A program made the translations under genes and the position numbers. A stretch of 64,000 bases of DNA. It comes from Sphingobium sp. CAP-1. GTDB lineage: Bacteria > Pseudomonadota > Alphaproteobacteria > Sphingomonadales > Sphingomonadaceae. Where the stretch lies: contig NZ_CP046252.1 in the NCBI RefSeq assembly GCF_009720145.1, positions 682,001 through 746,000 of the forward strand, in the 5' to 3' direction. Below, in pieces: positions 51,984 to 60,080 of the stretch. The notes beneath the pieces are model-generated. The model did no database searches, was not told where the DNA came from, and saw only the letters and a list, made by a program, of their open reading frames with translations. The stretch's first letter is position 1. The number at the start of each line of letters is the position of its first letter.

Positions 51984-52769
51984 ATGATCTTCCCCGGACG
52001 TTTCGCCGGCAAGGTGATGGTCGTGACCGGCGCGGCGCAGGGCATCGGCGCGGGTGTCGCCAGCCGTGCGGCGGCCGAAGGCGCGCGGCTCGTGCTGGTC
52101 GATCGTGCCGACTTCGTGATCGAGGTCGAACAGGCGATCGTTGCTGCCGGGGGCAAGGCAATTTCGGTGCAGTGCGACCTTGAAACCTATGAAGGCGCGG
52201 CGATCGCTATGGCGGCGGCGGTCGAGGCGTTCGGACGTATCGATATCCTGATCAACAATGTCGGTGGCGCGATCCGTATGCGCCCCTATGCCGCGTTCGA
52301 GCCGGCGCAGATCGACGCGGAAATCCGCCGCTCGCTGATGCCGACGCTTTATTGTTGCCACGCCGTGCTGCCGGCAATGCTGGATCAGGGGGCCGGCACG
52401 ATCGTCAATATCTCGTCCAACGCCACGCGCGGCATCCGCCGCGTTCCCTATTCGGCGGCGAAGGGCGGGATCAACGGACTGACTCAGGCGCTGGCGATGG
52501 AATATGGCGAAAACGGCATTCGCGTCGTCGCCACCGCGCCGGGTGGCACCCAGGCGCCGCCGCGCCGGGTGCCGCGCAATGCGCAGGGCGACAATGCGCA
52601 GGAGCAGGCCTGGATGGCCGAGGCGGTGGTGCAGGTGACAGCGTCTGCCTTCATGAAGCGCTATGGCACGCTGGACGAACAGATCGCGCCGATCCTGTTC
52701 CTTGCCTCCGACGAGGCCAGTTATGTGACCGGATCGGTGCTTCCCGTCGCTGGCGGCGATATCGGCTGA
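51984..52769 (+). CDS. benD: Benzoate cis-diol dehydrogenase (1,6-dihydroxycyclohexa-2,4-diene-1-carboxylate dehydrogenase)
   Basis: Oxidises and decarboxylates the benzoate diol to catechol with NAD. The SDR protein of 261 residues has TGAAQGIG at 15-22, NNVGG, and catalytic Ser144, Tyr156 and Lys160 (YSAAK). The insert APPRRVPRNAQGDNAQEQAW is characteristic of BenD/XylL. An ATG at 51966 overlaps the benB end, but GAGGAGG stands five bases before the ATG at 51984. Confidence 0.88.
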   Translation: MIFPGRFAGKVMVVTGAAQGIGAGVASRAAAEGARLVLVDRADFVIEVEQAIVAAGGKAISVQCDLETYEGAAIAMAAAVEAFGRIDILINNVGGAIRMRPYAAFEPAQIDAEIRRSLMPTLYCCHAVLPAMLDQGAGTIVNISSNATRGIRRVPYSAAKGGINGLTQALAMEYGENGIRVVATAPGGTQAPPRRVPRNAQGDNAQEQAWMAEAVVQVTASAFMKRYGTLDEQIAPILFLASDEASYVTGSVLPVAGGDIG

Positions 52770-52780
52770 AGGAGCCAGAG

Positions 52781-53488
52781 ATGCAGAAGATTTACGACAG
52801 TCCCGCCGCGGCGCTTGATGGCCTGCTGTTCGATGGCATGACGATCATGTCCGGGGGGTTCGGCCTTTCAGGCAACCCCGAAAGCCTGATCCCGGAAATC
52901 CGGGCCAGCGGCGTCGGGGGGCTGACCGTCATTTCCAACAATGCCGGGGCGGATGGCTTTGGCCTGTGGATGCTGCTGGAAAGCCGGCAGGTAAAGAAGA
53001 TGATCAGTTCCTATGTCGGTGAGAACAAGCTGTTCGAGAGCCAGTATCTGTCGGGTGAACTGGAACTGGAACTGAACCCGCAAGGAACGCTGGCCGAGCG
53101 CATCCGGGCTGGCGGCGCGGGTATTCCGGCCTTCTACACCAAGACCGGCGTCGGCACGGTGGTCGCCGAGGGCAAGCCGGTCGAGACGTTCGAGGGCGAG
53201 GACTATGTGCGCGAGACATGGCTGCGCGCGGACCTCTCGATCATCAAGGCGTGGCGGGCGGACCCGGCGGGCAACCTCATGTTCCGCAAGACCGCGCGCA
53301 ACTTCAACCCGAACATGGCGACGGCGGGCAAGGTGACGGTCGTGGAAGTGGAAGAGATCGTGCCTGAAGGCAGCTTCGATCCCGACTGCATCCATACGCC
53401 CGGCATCTATGTCGACCGCATCGTCCTTTCCACCATCAACGAGAAGCGGATCGAGAAGCTGACCGTCCGCGAAAGGGAGATTGCATAA
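52781..53488 (+). CDS. pcaI: 3-oxoadipate CoA-transferase, alpha subunit
   Basis: With PcaJ it moves CoA from succinyl-CoA to 3-oxoadipate. The 235-residue protein has the family GGFGLSGNPESLIPEI segment near residue 28, VISNNAGADGFGL and SSYVGENKLFESQYLSGELE. The ATG at 52781 is preceded by AAGGAG. The pcaJ start overlaps its stop by one base. Acetoacetate transferases are related; the neighbours decide. Confidence 0.9.
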   Translation: MQKIYDSPAAALDGLLFDGMTIMSGGFGLSGNPESLIPEIRASGVGGLTVISNNAGADGFGLWMLLESRQVKKMISSYVGENKLFESQYLSGELELELNPQGTLAERIRAGGAGIPAFYTKTGVGTVVAEGKPVETFEGEDYVRETWLRADLSIIKAWRADPAGNLMFRKTARNFNPNMATAGKVTVVEVEEIVPEGSFDPDCIHTPGIYVDRIVLSTINEKRIEKLTVREREIA

Positions 53489-54135
53489 TGGCATGGACCC
53501 GCGACGAGATGGCGGCGCGCGCCGCACAGGAATTGCGCGACGGCTATTATGTGAACCTTGGCATCGGTATCCCGACGCTGGTGGCGAACCATGTGCCCGA
53601 AGGCGTCAACGTCACCCTGCAATCGGAAAACGGGATGCTGGGCATCGGGCCTTTCCCGTTCGAAGGCGAGGCCGATCCCGACCTCATCAACGCGGGCAAG
53701 CAGACGATCACGGCGCTGCCGACCTCCAGCTTCTTCTCCAGCGCCGACAGTTTCGCGATGATCCGGGGCGGGCATATCGACATGGCGGTGCTCGGCGCGA
53801 TGGAGGTGGCCGCGAATGGCGACCTCGCCAACTGGACCATTCCGGGCAAGATGGTGAAGGGCATGGGCGGCGCCATGGACCTGGTCGCGGGCGTCAAGCG
53901 CGTGGTCGTGGTGATGGATCATGTGTCGAAAAATGGCAGCGCCAAGATACTCGACCGTTGCACCCTGCCGCTGACCGGCAAGGCGGTGGTCGATCTCATC
54001 ATTACCGATCTTGCCGTGATCGCCGTCGATCGTGCCGGGGGTGGCCTGACCCTCGTGGAACTCGCTCCCGGCGTGACGGATGAGGAAGTGCAGGCCAAGA
54101 CCGGCGCATCACTCGCTCTGCCCGAACTGGTGTGA
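53488..54135 (+). CDS. pcaJ: 3-oxoadipate CoA-transferase, beta subunit
   Basis: The 215-residue partner of PcaI carries the catalytic glutamate in the signature LQSENGMLGIGPFPFEG (near residue 51). Also present are VNLGIGIPTLVANHVPEG, then GGHIDMAVLGAMEVAANGD. Translationally coupled to pcaI (TAATG). Confidence 0.92.
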   Translation: MAWTRDEMAARAAQELRDGYYVNLGIGIPTLVANHVPEGVNVTLQSENGMLGIGPFPFEGEADPDLINAGKQTITALPTSSFFSSADSFAMIRGGHIDMAVLGAMEVAANGDLANWTIPGKMVKGMGGAMDLVAGVKRVVVVMDHVSKNGSAKILDRCTLPLTGKAVVDLIITDLAVIAVDRAGGGLTLVELAPGVTDEEVQAKTGASLALPELV

Positions 54136-54151
54136 ATACAGGATATTAACA

Positions 54152-54469
54152 GTGCCAAAGCTGATTGTCGTCAACCGTGCGGGGGACGAAACGAACATAG
54201 ATGCCCGTGAGGGCATTTCGGTGATGGAAGCTATTCGCGACCATGGTTTTGACGAACTGCTCGCTCTGTGCGGGGGCTGCTGCTCCTGCGCCACCTGCCA
54301 TATATTCGTGGATGAAGAGTGGAAGGGCGTGGTCGGCGCGGCCGACGGCGACGAGGATGATCTGCTCGATTCCTCCGATCATCGCGCCGATCATTCGCGC
54401 CTGTCCTGCCAGATCATGATGACCGCCGCGCTCGACGGGCTGCGTGTCACCATCGCGCCGGAGGATTGA
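54152..54469 (+). CDS. [2Fe-2S] ferredoxin, adrenodoxin type (proposed electron donor of the benzoate dioxygenase)
   Basis: The product has 105 residues. Cluster cysteines are Cys40, Cys46, Cys49 and Cys86, in CGGCCSCATCHIFVDEEW and LSCQI, which is the Cx5Cx2C...C pattern of adrenodoxin/ISC-type and bacterial oxygenase ferredoxins. The start is GTG at 54152 with AGGA upstream. Benzoate dioxygenases normally use the fused reductase BenC; that gene is absent here and this ferredoxin sits in the same operon. It therefore most likely carries electrons to BenAB, fed by a reductase encoded elsewhere. The role is inferred from context. Confidence 0.85.
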   Translation: MPKLIVVNRAGDETNIDAREGISVMEAIRDHGFDELLALCGGCCSCATCHIFVDEEWKGVVGAADGDEDDLLDSSDHRADHSRLSCQIMMTAALDGLRVTIAPED

Positions 54470-54473
54470 ATCT

Positions 54474-55244
54474 ATGCCCTTCAAGCAAGTTCCCGGTGCG
54501 GGTCTGTACTGGAAGCGCGATGGGCGCGACGAAGCGCCGGCTTTGGTGCTGCTCAACTCTATCGGCACCGACATGGATTTGTGGGATTCGATGCTGCCAG
54601 CGCTGCGCACCCGCTTTGCGTTGCTGCGTATCGATGCGCGGGGGCATGGCGCCTCCAGAGCCGGGCCGGGCGACATTTCGATGGCCAGACTGGCGGAGGA
54701 CGTGCTGGCCGTGGCAGACGCGGCGCAGTTCGGACATTTCGCGCTGGCCGGAGTCTCTCTGGGCGGCATGGTCGGTATGGAACTGGCGCTGTCCGCCCCG
54801 CAGCGACTGGCGAAGCTTGCCCTCATCTGCACCTCCGCGACGATGGATAGCACCGCCTGGAGCGAGCGCGTGGCAAAGGTGCGGCAAGAGGGAATGGCGA
54901 GCATAGCGGATCTGGCCATGGGGCGCTTTCTGTCCGATGAAGCGGAGCCGGCCGTGGTCGAAAGCGTCCGTCGTCAGTTGGTGGGGATGGACGCTGAAGG
55001 CTATGCCGGTTGCGCCGCCGCAATCCGTGACATGGACCTTGGTTCGTGCATACGTGGTATCCGCGCGCCCACGCTGGTCGTCACCGGCACGCGCGACACA
55101 TCGACGCCGTTTGAGGGACATGGCGAACATCTGCTGGCGCGCATCCCCGGCGCGGCGCATGTGGCACTGGAAGCCGCGCATCTCGCCCCGCTTGAGGCGC
55201 CTGAAGCGCTCGCGAACGCTCTTATTTCCTTTCTTGAAAGCTGA
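54474..55244 (+). CDS. pcaD: 3-oxoadipate enol-lactonase
   Basis: Hydrolyses 3-oxoadipate enol-lactone to 3-oxoadipate. The 256-residue alpha/beta hydrolase has LVLLNSIGTDMDLWDSML near residue 22, DARGHGAS, nucleophile Ser in AGVSLGGMVGMELAL near 92, and the late Asp/His pair (VTGTRDTSTPF; EAAHLAPLEAPEAL). No fused decarboxylase (pcaC) domain is present, as expected for a catechol-only route. Starts five bases after the ferredoxin. Confidence 0.9.
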   Translation: MPFKQVPGAGLYWKRDGRDEAPALVLLNSIGTDMDLWDSMLPALRTRFALLRIDARGHGASRAGPGDISMARLAEDVLAVADAAQFGHFALAGVSLGGMVGMELALSAPQRLAKLALICTSATMDSTAWSERVAKVRQEGMASIADLAMGRFLSDEAEPAVVESVRRQLVGMDAEGYAGCAAAIRDMDLGSCIRGIRAPTLVVTGTRDTSTPFEGHGEHLLARIPGAAHVALEAAHLAPLEAPEALANALISFLES

Positions 55245-55249
55245 GACAT

Positions 55250-56452
55250 ATGGCGCAAGCCTTCATCTGTGACGCCGTTCGCACCCCCATCGGCAAGCTC
55301 AACGGATCGCTCTCGACTGTGCGTGCCGACGATCTGGCCGCGCTGCCGCTCAAGGCGCTGATGGCGCGCAATGCGGCGGTCGACTGGGCGACGATCGATG
55401 ATGTCATCCTGGGCTGCGCCAATCAGGCGGGTGAGGATAATCGCAATGTCGCACGCATGGCCACGCTGCTGGCGGGGTTGCCCGAAGCGGTGCCGGGCGT
55501 GACCGTCAACCGCCTGTGCAGTTCGGGCCTCAACGCCGTCGGCATGGCGGCGCAGGCGATCCGTGGCGGGGATGCCGATCTGCTGATTGCCGGCGGCGTC
55601 GAAAGCATGACCCGTGCGCCTTATGTGCTGGGAAAGGCCGGCAGCGCCTTTGGCCGGGACCAGAAGATCGAGGATACGACGCTGGGCTGGCGCTTCATCA
55701 ACCCGGCGATGCAGGCGGCCTATGGCGTCGATACCATGCCCCAGACTGGCGAGAATGTCGCCGAGCAATGGGGCGTCAGCCGGGAGGAGCAGGACCGCTT
55801 CGCCCTTGCCAGTCAGGAGAAAGCGGCGCGCGCGCAGATGAGCGGCCGGTTCGCGGCGGAAATCATCCCGGTTTCGATCGCGCGACCGAAGGGCGATCCA
55901 ATCCTGTTCGAGCAGGATGAACATTTGCGCGCGACGACGCTGGACGCCTTGGCAAGGCTCAAGCCGGTGGTGAAGGCAGACGGCACGGTCACAGCGGGCA
56001 ATGCATCGGGTCTGAACGACGGGGCGGCGGCGATGCTGGTCGCATCTGAAACGGCGGCCATGCGGCATGGGTTGACGCCGCGTGCGCGGGTGGTCGGCAT
56101 GGCGGCGGCGGGCGTCGCGCCGCGGATCATGGGCGTGGGGCCGATCGAGGCGGCACGCAGGCTGCTGGCGCGTCATGGCATGACCGTCGACCAGGTCGAC
56201 CTGATCGAACTCAACGAAGCCTTTGCCAGCCAGGCCATCGCCACGCTGCGCGATCTGGCCATCGATCCGTTCGATCCCCGCGTGAACCCCAATGGCGGTG
56301 CGATCGCGCTGGGCCATCCGCTCGGCATGTCGGGCGCGCGCATCGCGCTGTCGGCCGTGGAGGAACTGCATCGCACCGGCGGACGCTACGCGCTTGCCTT
56401 CATGTGTATCGGCGTGGGCCAGGGGCTGGCCCTGCTGTTGGAAAGGGTGTGA
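55250..56452 (+). CDS. pcaF: 3-oxoadipyl-CoA thiolase
   Basis: Cleaves 3-oxoadipyl-CoA to succinyl-CoA and acetyl-CoA. The 400-residue thiolase has catalytic Cys90 (VNRLCSSGLNAVG), NPNGGAIALGHPLGMSGAR with the active-site His near 357, and CIGVGQG near the end. The form AFICDAVRTPIGKLNGSLST at the start is typical of PcaF. Last gene of the operon; no clear terminator follows. Confidence 0.93.
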   Translation: MAQAFICDAVRTPIGKLNGSLSTVRADDLAALPLKALMARNAAVDWATIDDVILGCANQAGEDNRNVARMATLLAGLPEAVPGVTVNRLCSSGLNAVGMAAQAIRGGDADLLIAGGVESMTRAPYVLGKAGSAFGRDQKIEDTTLGWRFINPAMQAAYGVDTMPQTGENVAEQWGVSREEQDRFALASQEKAARAQMSGRFAAEIIPVSIARPKGDPILFEQDEHLRATTLDALARLKPVVKADGTVTAGNASGLNDGAAAMLVASETAAMRHGLTPRARVVGMAAAGVAPRIMGVGPIEAARRLLARHGMTVDQVDLIELNEAFASQAIATLRDLAIDPFDPRVNPNGGAIALGHPLGMSGARIALSAVEELHRTGGRYALAFMCIGVGQGLALLLERV

Positions 56453-56634
56453 TCTAACCGGCCGGCGCGCGGGGATTGGACCTGACGGCGGGGCCATCGG
56501 TTTGTCCGGTGGGCGCCCAAATTGGCACAGGCGATTGCCATTATTCTTGTTGCACAGCAGCAACAGGGATTGCTTTCTGTTCGTTTCGACGCGAGGGTTG
56601 GTGATCTATTCATCGATTGTGGAAATTTATTGGC

Positions 56635-57798
56635 ATGAAGATCGCGGTTTTTGGGTTGGGCTATGTTGGCCTGTCGAATGCCGTTCTGCTGGCGCAGCAT
56701 AACGAAGTCGTCGGCATCGATATTTCGCAGGCGCGGGTCGATATGCTCAATGCGCGCCAGTCGCCCATCGTCGATGAGGAATTGCAGGATTTCCTGACGA
56801 CCGTGCCGTTGAACCTGACCGCGAGCGTCGACCCCGAAGCCGTGAAGGGGGCGGACTATGTCATCGCCGCCACGCCGACCGATTATGATGTGGAGACGAA
56901 TAAGTTCGACACATCATCGGTGGAAAATGTCATCGAAACCTGCCGGCGGTTGGCGCCGGATGCTATCGTGGTCGTGAAATCGACCATTCCCGTCGGTTTC
57001 GTGCAGGAAATGCGCGCGCGGTACGAAACGGACAAGATTTTGTTCAGCCCGGAATTTCTGCGAGAGGGACGGGCGCTATATGACAATCTCTATCCATCGC
57101 GCATCATCGTTGGCGAACGATCGGAGCGCGCCCGGATTTTTGCCGAGCGACTGGTGAATGGCGGACGGAAAAAGGATGTCCCCGTGCTGTTCGTGGATTC
57201 GCGGGAGGCCGAGGCGGTCAAGCTGTTCGCCAATACCTTTCTGGCGATGCGGGTGGCCTTTTTCAACGAACTCGACAGCTATGCCATAGCGGGCGACATG
57301 GACACGCGCCAGATTATCGAGGGCGTCGGTTTGGACCCGCGCATCGGCAGCTATTATAACAACCCTTCCTTTGGCTATGGCGGCTATTGCCTGCCCAAGG
57401 ACACCAAGCAGTTGCTGGCAAATTACTCCGACGTGCCGCAAAATCTCATCCGCGCCGTGGTCGACGCCAATCGGACGCGTAAGGATTTTCTGGCCGATCA
57501 GATTGTTGCCAGAAAACCGGGCAAAGTGGGTATTTTCCGTCTGGTGATGAAGGCGGGATCGGACAATTTCCGTCAGTCCTCCATTCAGGGCATCATGAAA
57601 CGGATCAAGGCCAAGGGGATCGACGTGATCGTCTATGAGCCGTCAATGCCGGAGGACAGCTTCTTCGGTTCGGTCGTGGTGCGCGATCTCGCCGCGTTCA
57701 AGGAGCAGGCGGATGTCATCGTTGCCAATCGCATGACGACCGATCTGGAAGATGTCCGGGCCAAGGTCTTTACCCGCGATCTGTTCAATTCGGACTGA
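56635..57798 (+). CDS. ugd: UDP-glucose 6-dehydrogenase
   Basis: Oxidises UDP-glucose to UDP-glucuronate with two NAD. The 387-residue chain has the Rossmann motif GLGYVGLSNAVLLAQ at 8-22, catalytic Cys252 in GYGGYCLPKDTKQL (also Asp256) and Lys197 in AVKLFANTFLAM. This is the shorter type found in streptococcal and Klebsiella capsule loci. The ATG at 56635 is preferred over the one at 56617 because the Rossmann strand begins there. It supplies the UDP-glucuronate used by the decarboxylase at 62405. Confidence 0.93.
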   Translation: MKIAVFGLGYVGLSNAVLLAQHNEVVGIDISQARVDMLNARQSPIVDEELQDFLTTVPLNLTASVDPEAVKGADYVIAATPTDYDVETNKFDTSSVENVIETCRRLAPDAIVVVKSTIPVGFVQEMRARYETDKILFSPEFLREGRALYDNLYPSRIIVGERSERARIFAERLVNGGRKKDVPVLFVDSREAEAVKLFANTFLAMRVAFFNELDSYAIAGDMDTRQIIEGVGLDPRIGSYYNNPSFGYGGYCLPKDTKQLLANYSDVPQNLIRAVVDANRTRKDFLADQIVARKPGKVGIFRLVMKAGSDNFRQSSIQGIMKRIKAKGIDVIVYEPSMPEDSFFGSVVVRDLAAFKEQADVIVANRMTTDLEDVRAKVFTRDLFNSD

Positions 57799-57919
57799 TG
57801 CCTTTCTTTTCACCAGGCGATCAGATCAGGGGAAGAAAATAACGGAAATTCAATCTCCGTTTACCATCCCGTTACCACTGTCGGCTAAATATCGTGGGAT
57901 AGGCCGGAAAGTGACGATC

Positions 57920-58399
57920 ATGCAGACGAATATCGCCGCCAAACTTTATCCTTCGCAGCGCAGCGCGGATCGTATCGTGGTGAACCGTTCGTCCACGATG
58001 CGTGATCGCGCAGGCGCCCCGATCGATGTCGTCATCGAAGATATATCGGGGGCGGGTTGCCGCATCCGCTCCGCTGAGGCGGTCGGCGTTGATGATGATA
58101 TTCGCATCGGCATCGCCGGCATCGGGATTCGCAGCGCGCGGGTCATATGGAATGAAGGGGACGCTTTCGGTTGCGCTTTCGACGCCCCATTGAGCGCGGC
58201 GGAACTGGCGACCACGCTGGAGGCCGTGACGTTGTTGCACGGGGCGTTCGACAAGCCTGACATTGCCGCCCCGGCACAGGATAATCGGCCGGCAAACGAA
58301 CTGGGACCGCGAAGCAAGCTGCTGATCATCATCGGCGCGGCGGCCATCGCCTGGCTGCCCTTTCTGGCGGCGGCGAAGCTCATCCGGGCGCTGATCTGA
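57920..58399 (+). CDS. PilZ-domain protein with C-terminal membrane segment
   Basis: The product has 159 residues. A PilZ domain fills the first 110: RSADR (RxxxR) and EDISGAGCRI with DxSxxG, both c-di-GMP motifs. The end is a hydrophobic helix (LLIIIGAAAIAWLPFLAAAK, about 132-152). It is therefore probably tethered to the inner membrane. Placed between ugd and a sugar transferase, it may link c-di-GMP to exopolysaccharide synthesis; this is inference. The frame is open to 57752, but the ATG at 57920 has GGAAAG upstream. Confidence 0.7.
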   Translation: MQTNIAAKLYPSQRSADRIVVNRSSTMRDRAGAPIDVVIEDISGAGCRIRSAEAVGVDDDIRIGIAGIGIRSARVIWNEGDAFGCAFDAPLSAAELATTLEAVTLLHGAFDKPDIAAPAQDNRPANELGPRSKLLIIIGAAAIAWLPFLAAAKLIRALI

Positions 58400-58401
58400 G
58401 G

Positions 58402-59793
58402 TCAATAAGCGTTTTTGTGCAGCACGACCTTCAGCGTCAGAATCAGTATCCGCAAATCCCGCAACAAGGTCCAGTCCGAAACATATTCAAGATCGGCCGC
58501 GAGCCGCTTTTGCAGGTCGCTCATTTCATGCGTGGCCCCCCGGAAGCCGCGCACCTGTGCCAGGCCGGTAATGCCCGGCTTCAGGGCGTGGCGGCGCCAA
58601 TATTGCCGATCCACGTCCCAGAACAACTGATTGCCCGCCAATGAACCAAGAGCATGAGGGCGCGGTCCGATCAGGCTCATATTCCCAAGCAATACGTTGA
58701 ACAGTTGCGGCAGTTCATCGATGCTCGTCCGGCGGATCACCCGTCCGACCCGTGTGATCCGGTCATCATCGCGGGACGCCGAGCGGCTGCCGGTGAGATC
58801 GTTCAATTCCTGCCGCATACTGCGGAACTTGAAAACATCGAACAGCGTATTGCCGCGTCCGACGCGCTTCTGTTTGAACAGCACCGGCCCTGGGCTGTCG
58901 AGTTTGACTGCCAGCGCAACCAGGATGAAAAGCGGGAGGAGGGCAAGGATGGCGGGAATGGTGAAGGCCAGGTCGAATGCCCGCTTCTGCAATCGCGCGG
59001 GAAGGCTGAGTGGCCCCTTGGCGATGACGAGGGTGGGGTCGCCGCCGAAATGGCCGATGCTGACGGCGCCGAGTTCCCGCAAGCCTGGTTGCGCCAATTC
59101 GCCGATGACATTGCCCCCTTTCAGGATCAGCGCCCAATCGGCGCGGCGTTCCGGGTCGCAATGGACGATCACGCGGTCATAATGGGCCAATATCAAACCG
59201 ATCGCGTGCATTTTCATCGGGTCGCCGACATCGGCCTGCAAGCCTCTGGCCTGGACATCCAATATGTCATGATGGGGGCTGTGGAAGGCACGTGCCGAGA
59301 GCGGGCCGTCCATGATGATCAGCACGGATTCGGTCGACGGATAGCGTGAGCGCACGGTGCGTGCGAAAACGACCCGCTGTATGACCAGCAATATCGCTGA
59401 CAGCAGGATGCTGACGGTGATGTTCAGCCTTGAAAGCTCCTCGCTGGTGCCAAGCAGGAACATCGAGGCCAATATGACGGCCCCGGTCAGGCCGATGGCG
59501 AAAAAGGATCGACTGACACTATATTCGACGCTTTCCAGAGTGGATCGGGAATAGCCGTCACTCATCACGCACAAGGTAAGATAGAGCGGCGCGGCCAGGA
59601 AGATGATATCGATGCCGAGTGGACCGGTAAAGGCTTGCCGGCGCACCACTTCGCCAATGCCGAACCCAAGAAGAAGGCAGATCTGGTCGAGGACCATCAT
59701 GGCGACATACAGGCGAATACGAAGCCGGTGGGTTCTGATCTTACGCCATGGATCGGGCGTGGAACCAAATTGGCCTACGTCGCTCAAACTCAT
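58402..59793 (-). CDS. Exopolysaccharide polyprenyl-phosphate sugar-1-phosphate transferase
   Basis: Starts repeat-unit assembly by moving hexose-1-phosphate to undecaprenyl phosphate. The 463-residue protein has four N-terminal membrane helices (to about residue 160), a CoA-binding-like middle, a fifth hydrophobic segment (FTIPAILALLPLFILVALAV) and the bacterial sugar-transferase domain. The latter shows VLFKQKRVGRGNTLFDVFKF, TSIDELPQLFNVL, GNMSLIGPRPH and LKPGITGLAQVRG. It resembles SpsB/GelB of sphingan loci. ATG 59793 is the start nearest the first conserved part; longer forms reach 59856. The sugar is not determinable. Confidence 0.88.
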   Translation of the reverse strand: MSLSDVGQFGSTPDPWRKIRTHRLRIRLYVAMMVLDQICLLLGFGIGEVVRRQAFTGPLGIDIIFLAAPLYLTLCVMSDGYSRSTLESVEYSVSRSFFAIGLTGAVILASMFLLGTSEELSRLNITVSILLSAILLVIQRVVFARTVRSRYPSTESVLIIMDGPLSARAFHSPHHDILDVQARGLQADVGDPMKMHAIGLILAHYDRVIVHCDPERRADWALILKGGNVIGELAQPGLRELGAVSIGHFGGDPTLVIAKGPLSLPARLQKRAFDLAFTIPAILALLPLFILVALAVKLDSPGPVLFKQKRVGRGNTLFDVFKFRSMRQELNDLTGSRSASRDDDRITRVGRVIRRTSIDELPQLFNVLLGNMSLIGPRPHALGSLAGNQLFWDVDRQYWRRHALKPGITGLAQVRGFRGATHEMSDLQKRLAADLEYVSDWTLLRDLRILILTLKVVLHKNAY

Positions 59794-59902
59794 TTTGAAC
59801 CGGATCGCCTCCCAGCGGAACATCACATGCCATTGCGTCCAATAGCAACGAGCCATCCAATCGTGCAGTTGGATTCGGCCTGAATTTCTTCATCTTGTTA
59901 GT

Positions 59903-59929
59903 AGCTTTTCTCCATCCTTTTGAAAAGCT
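59903..59929. promoter_or_regulatory. Perfect 8-bp hairpin upstream of the sugar transferase gene
   Basis: AGCTTTTC (59903-59910) / GAAAAGCT (59922-59929). It lies in a 287-bp AT-richer spacer (59794-60080) between the sugar transferase start and the GH5 gene end. It may stop the GH5 transcript or act as an operator; nothing else was recognised in the spacer. Confidence 0.35.
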
Positions 59930-60080
59930 GGAGCGTCAATCCTGATATTCGATATGTTTCATAATCGGTCGATTGAGCCTGCGGCAAGATGAGCGCCCCG
60001 ATGAGGGGAGGGTTTTGCTGCGATCCTGTGTCTGGACGGGGATGTCGCGACAGATGCGGCATCACCGGTATCGCTGACGG

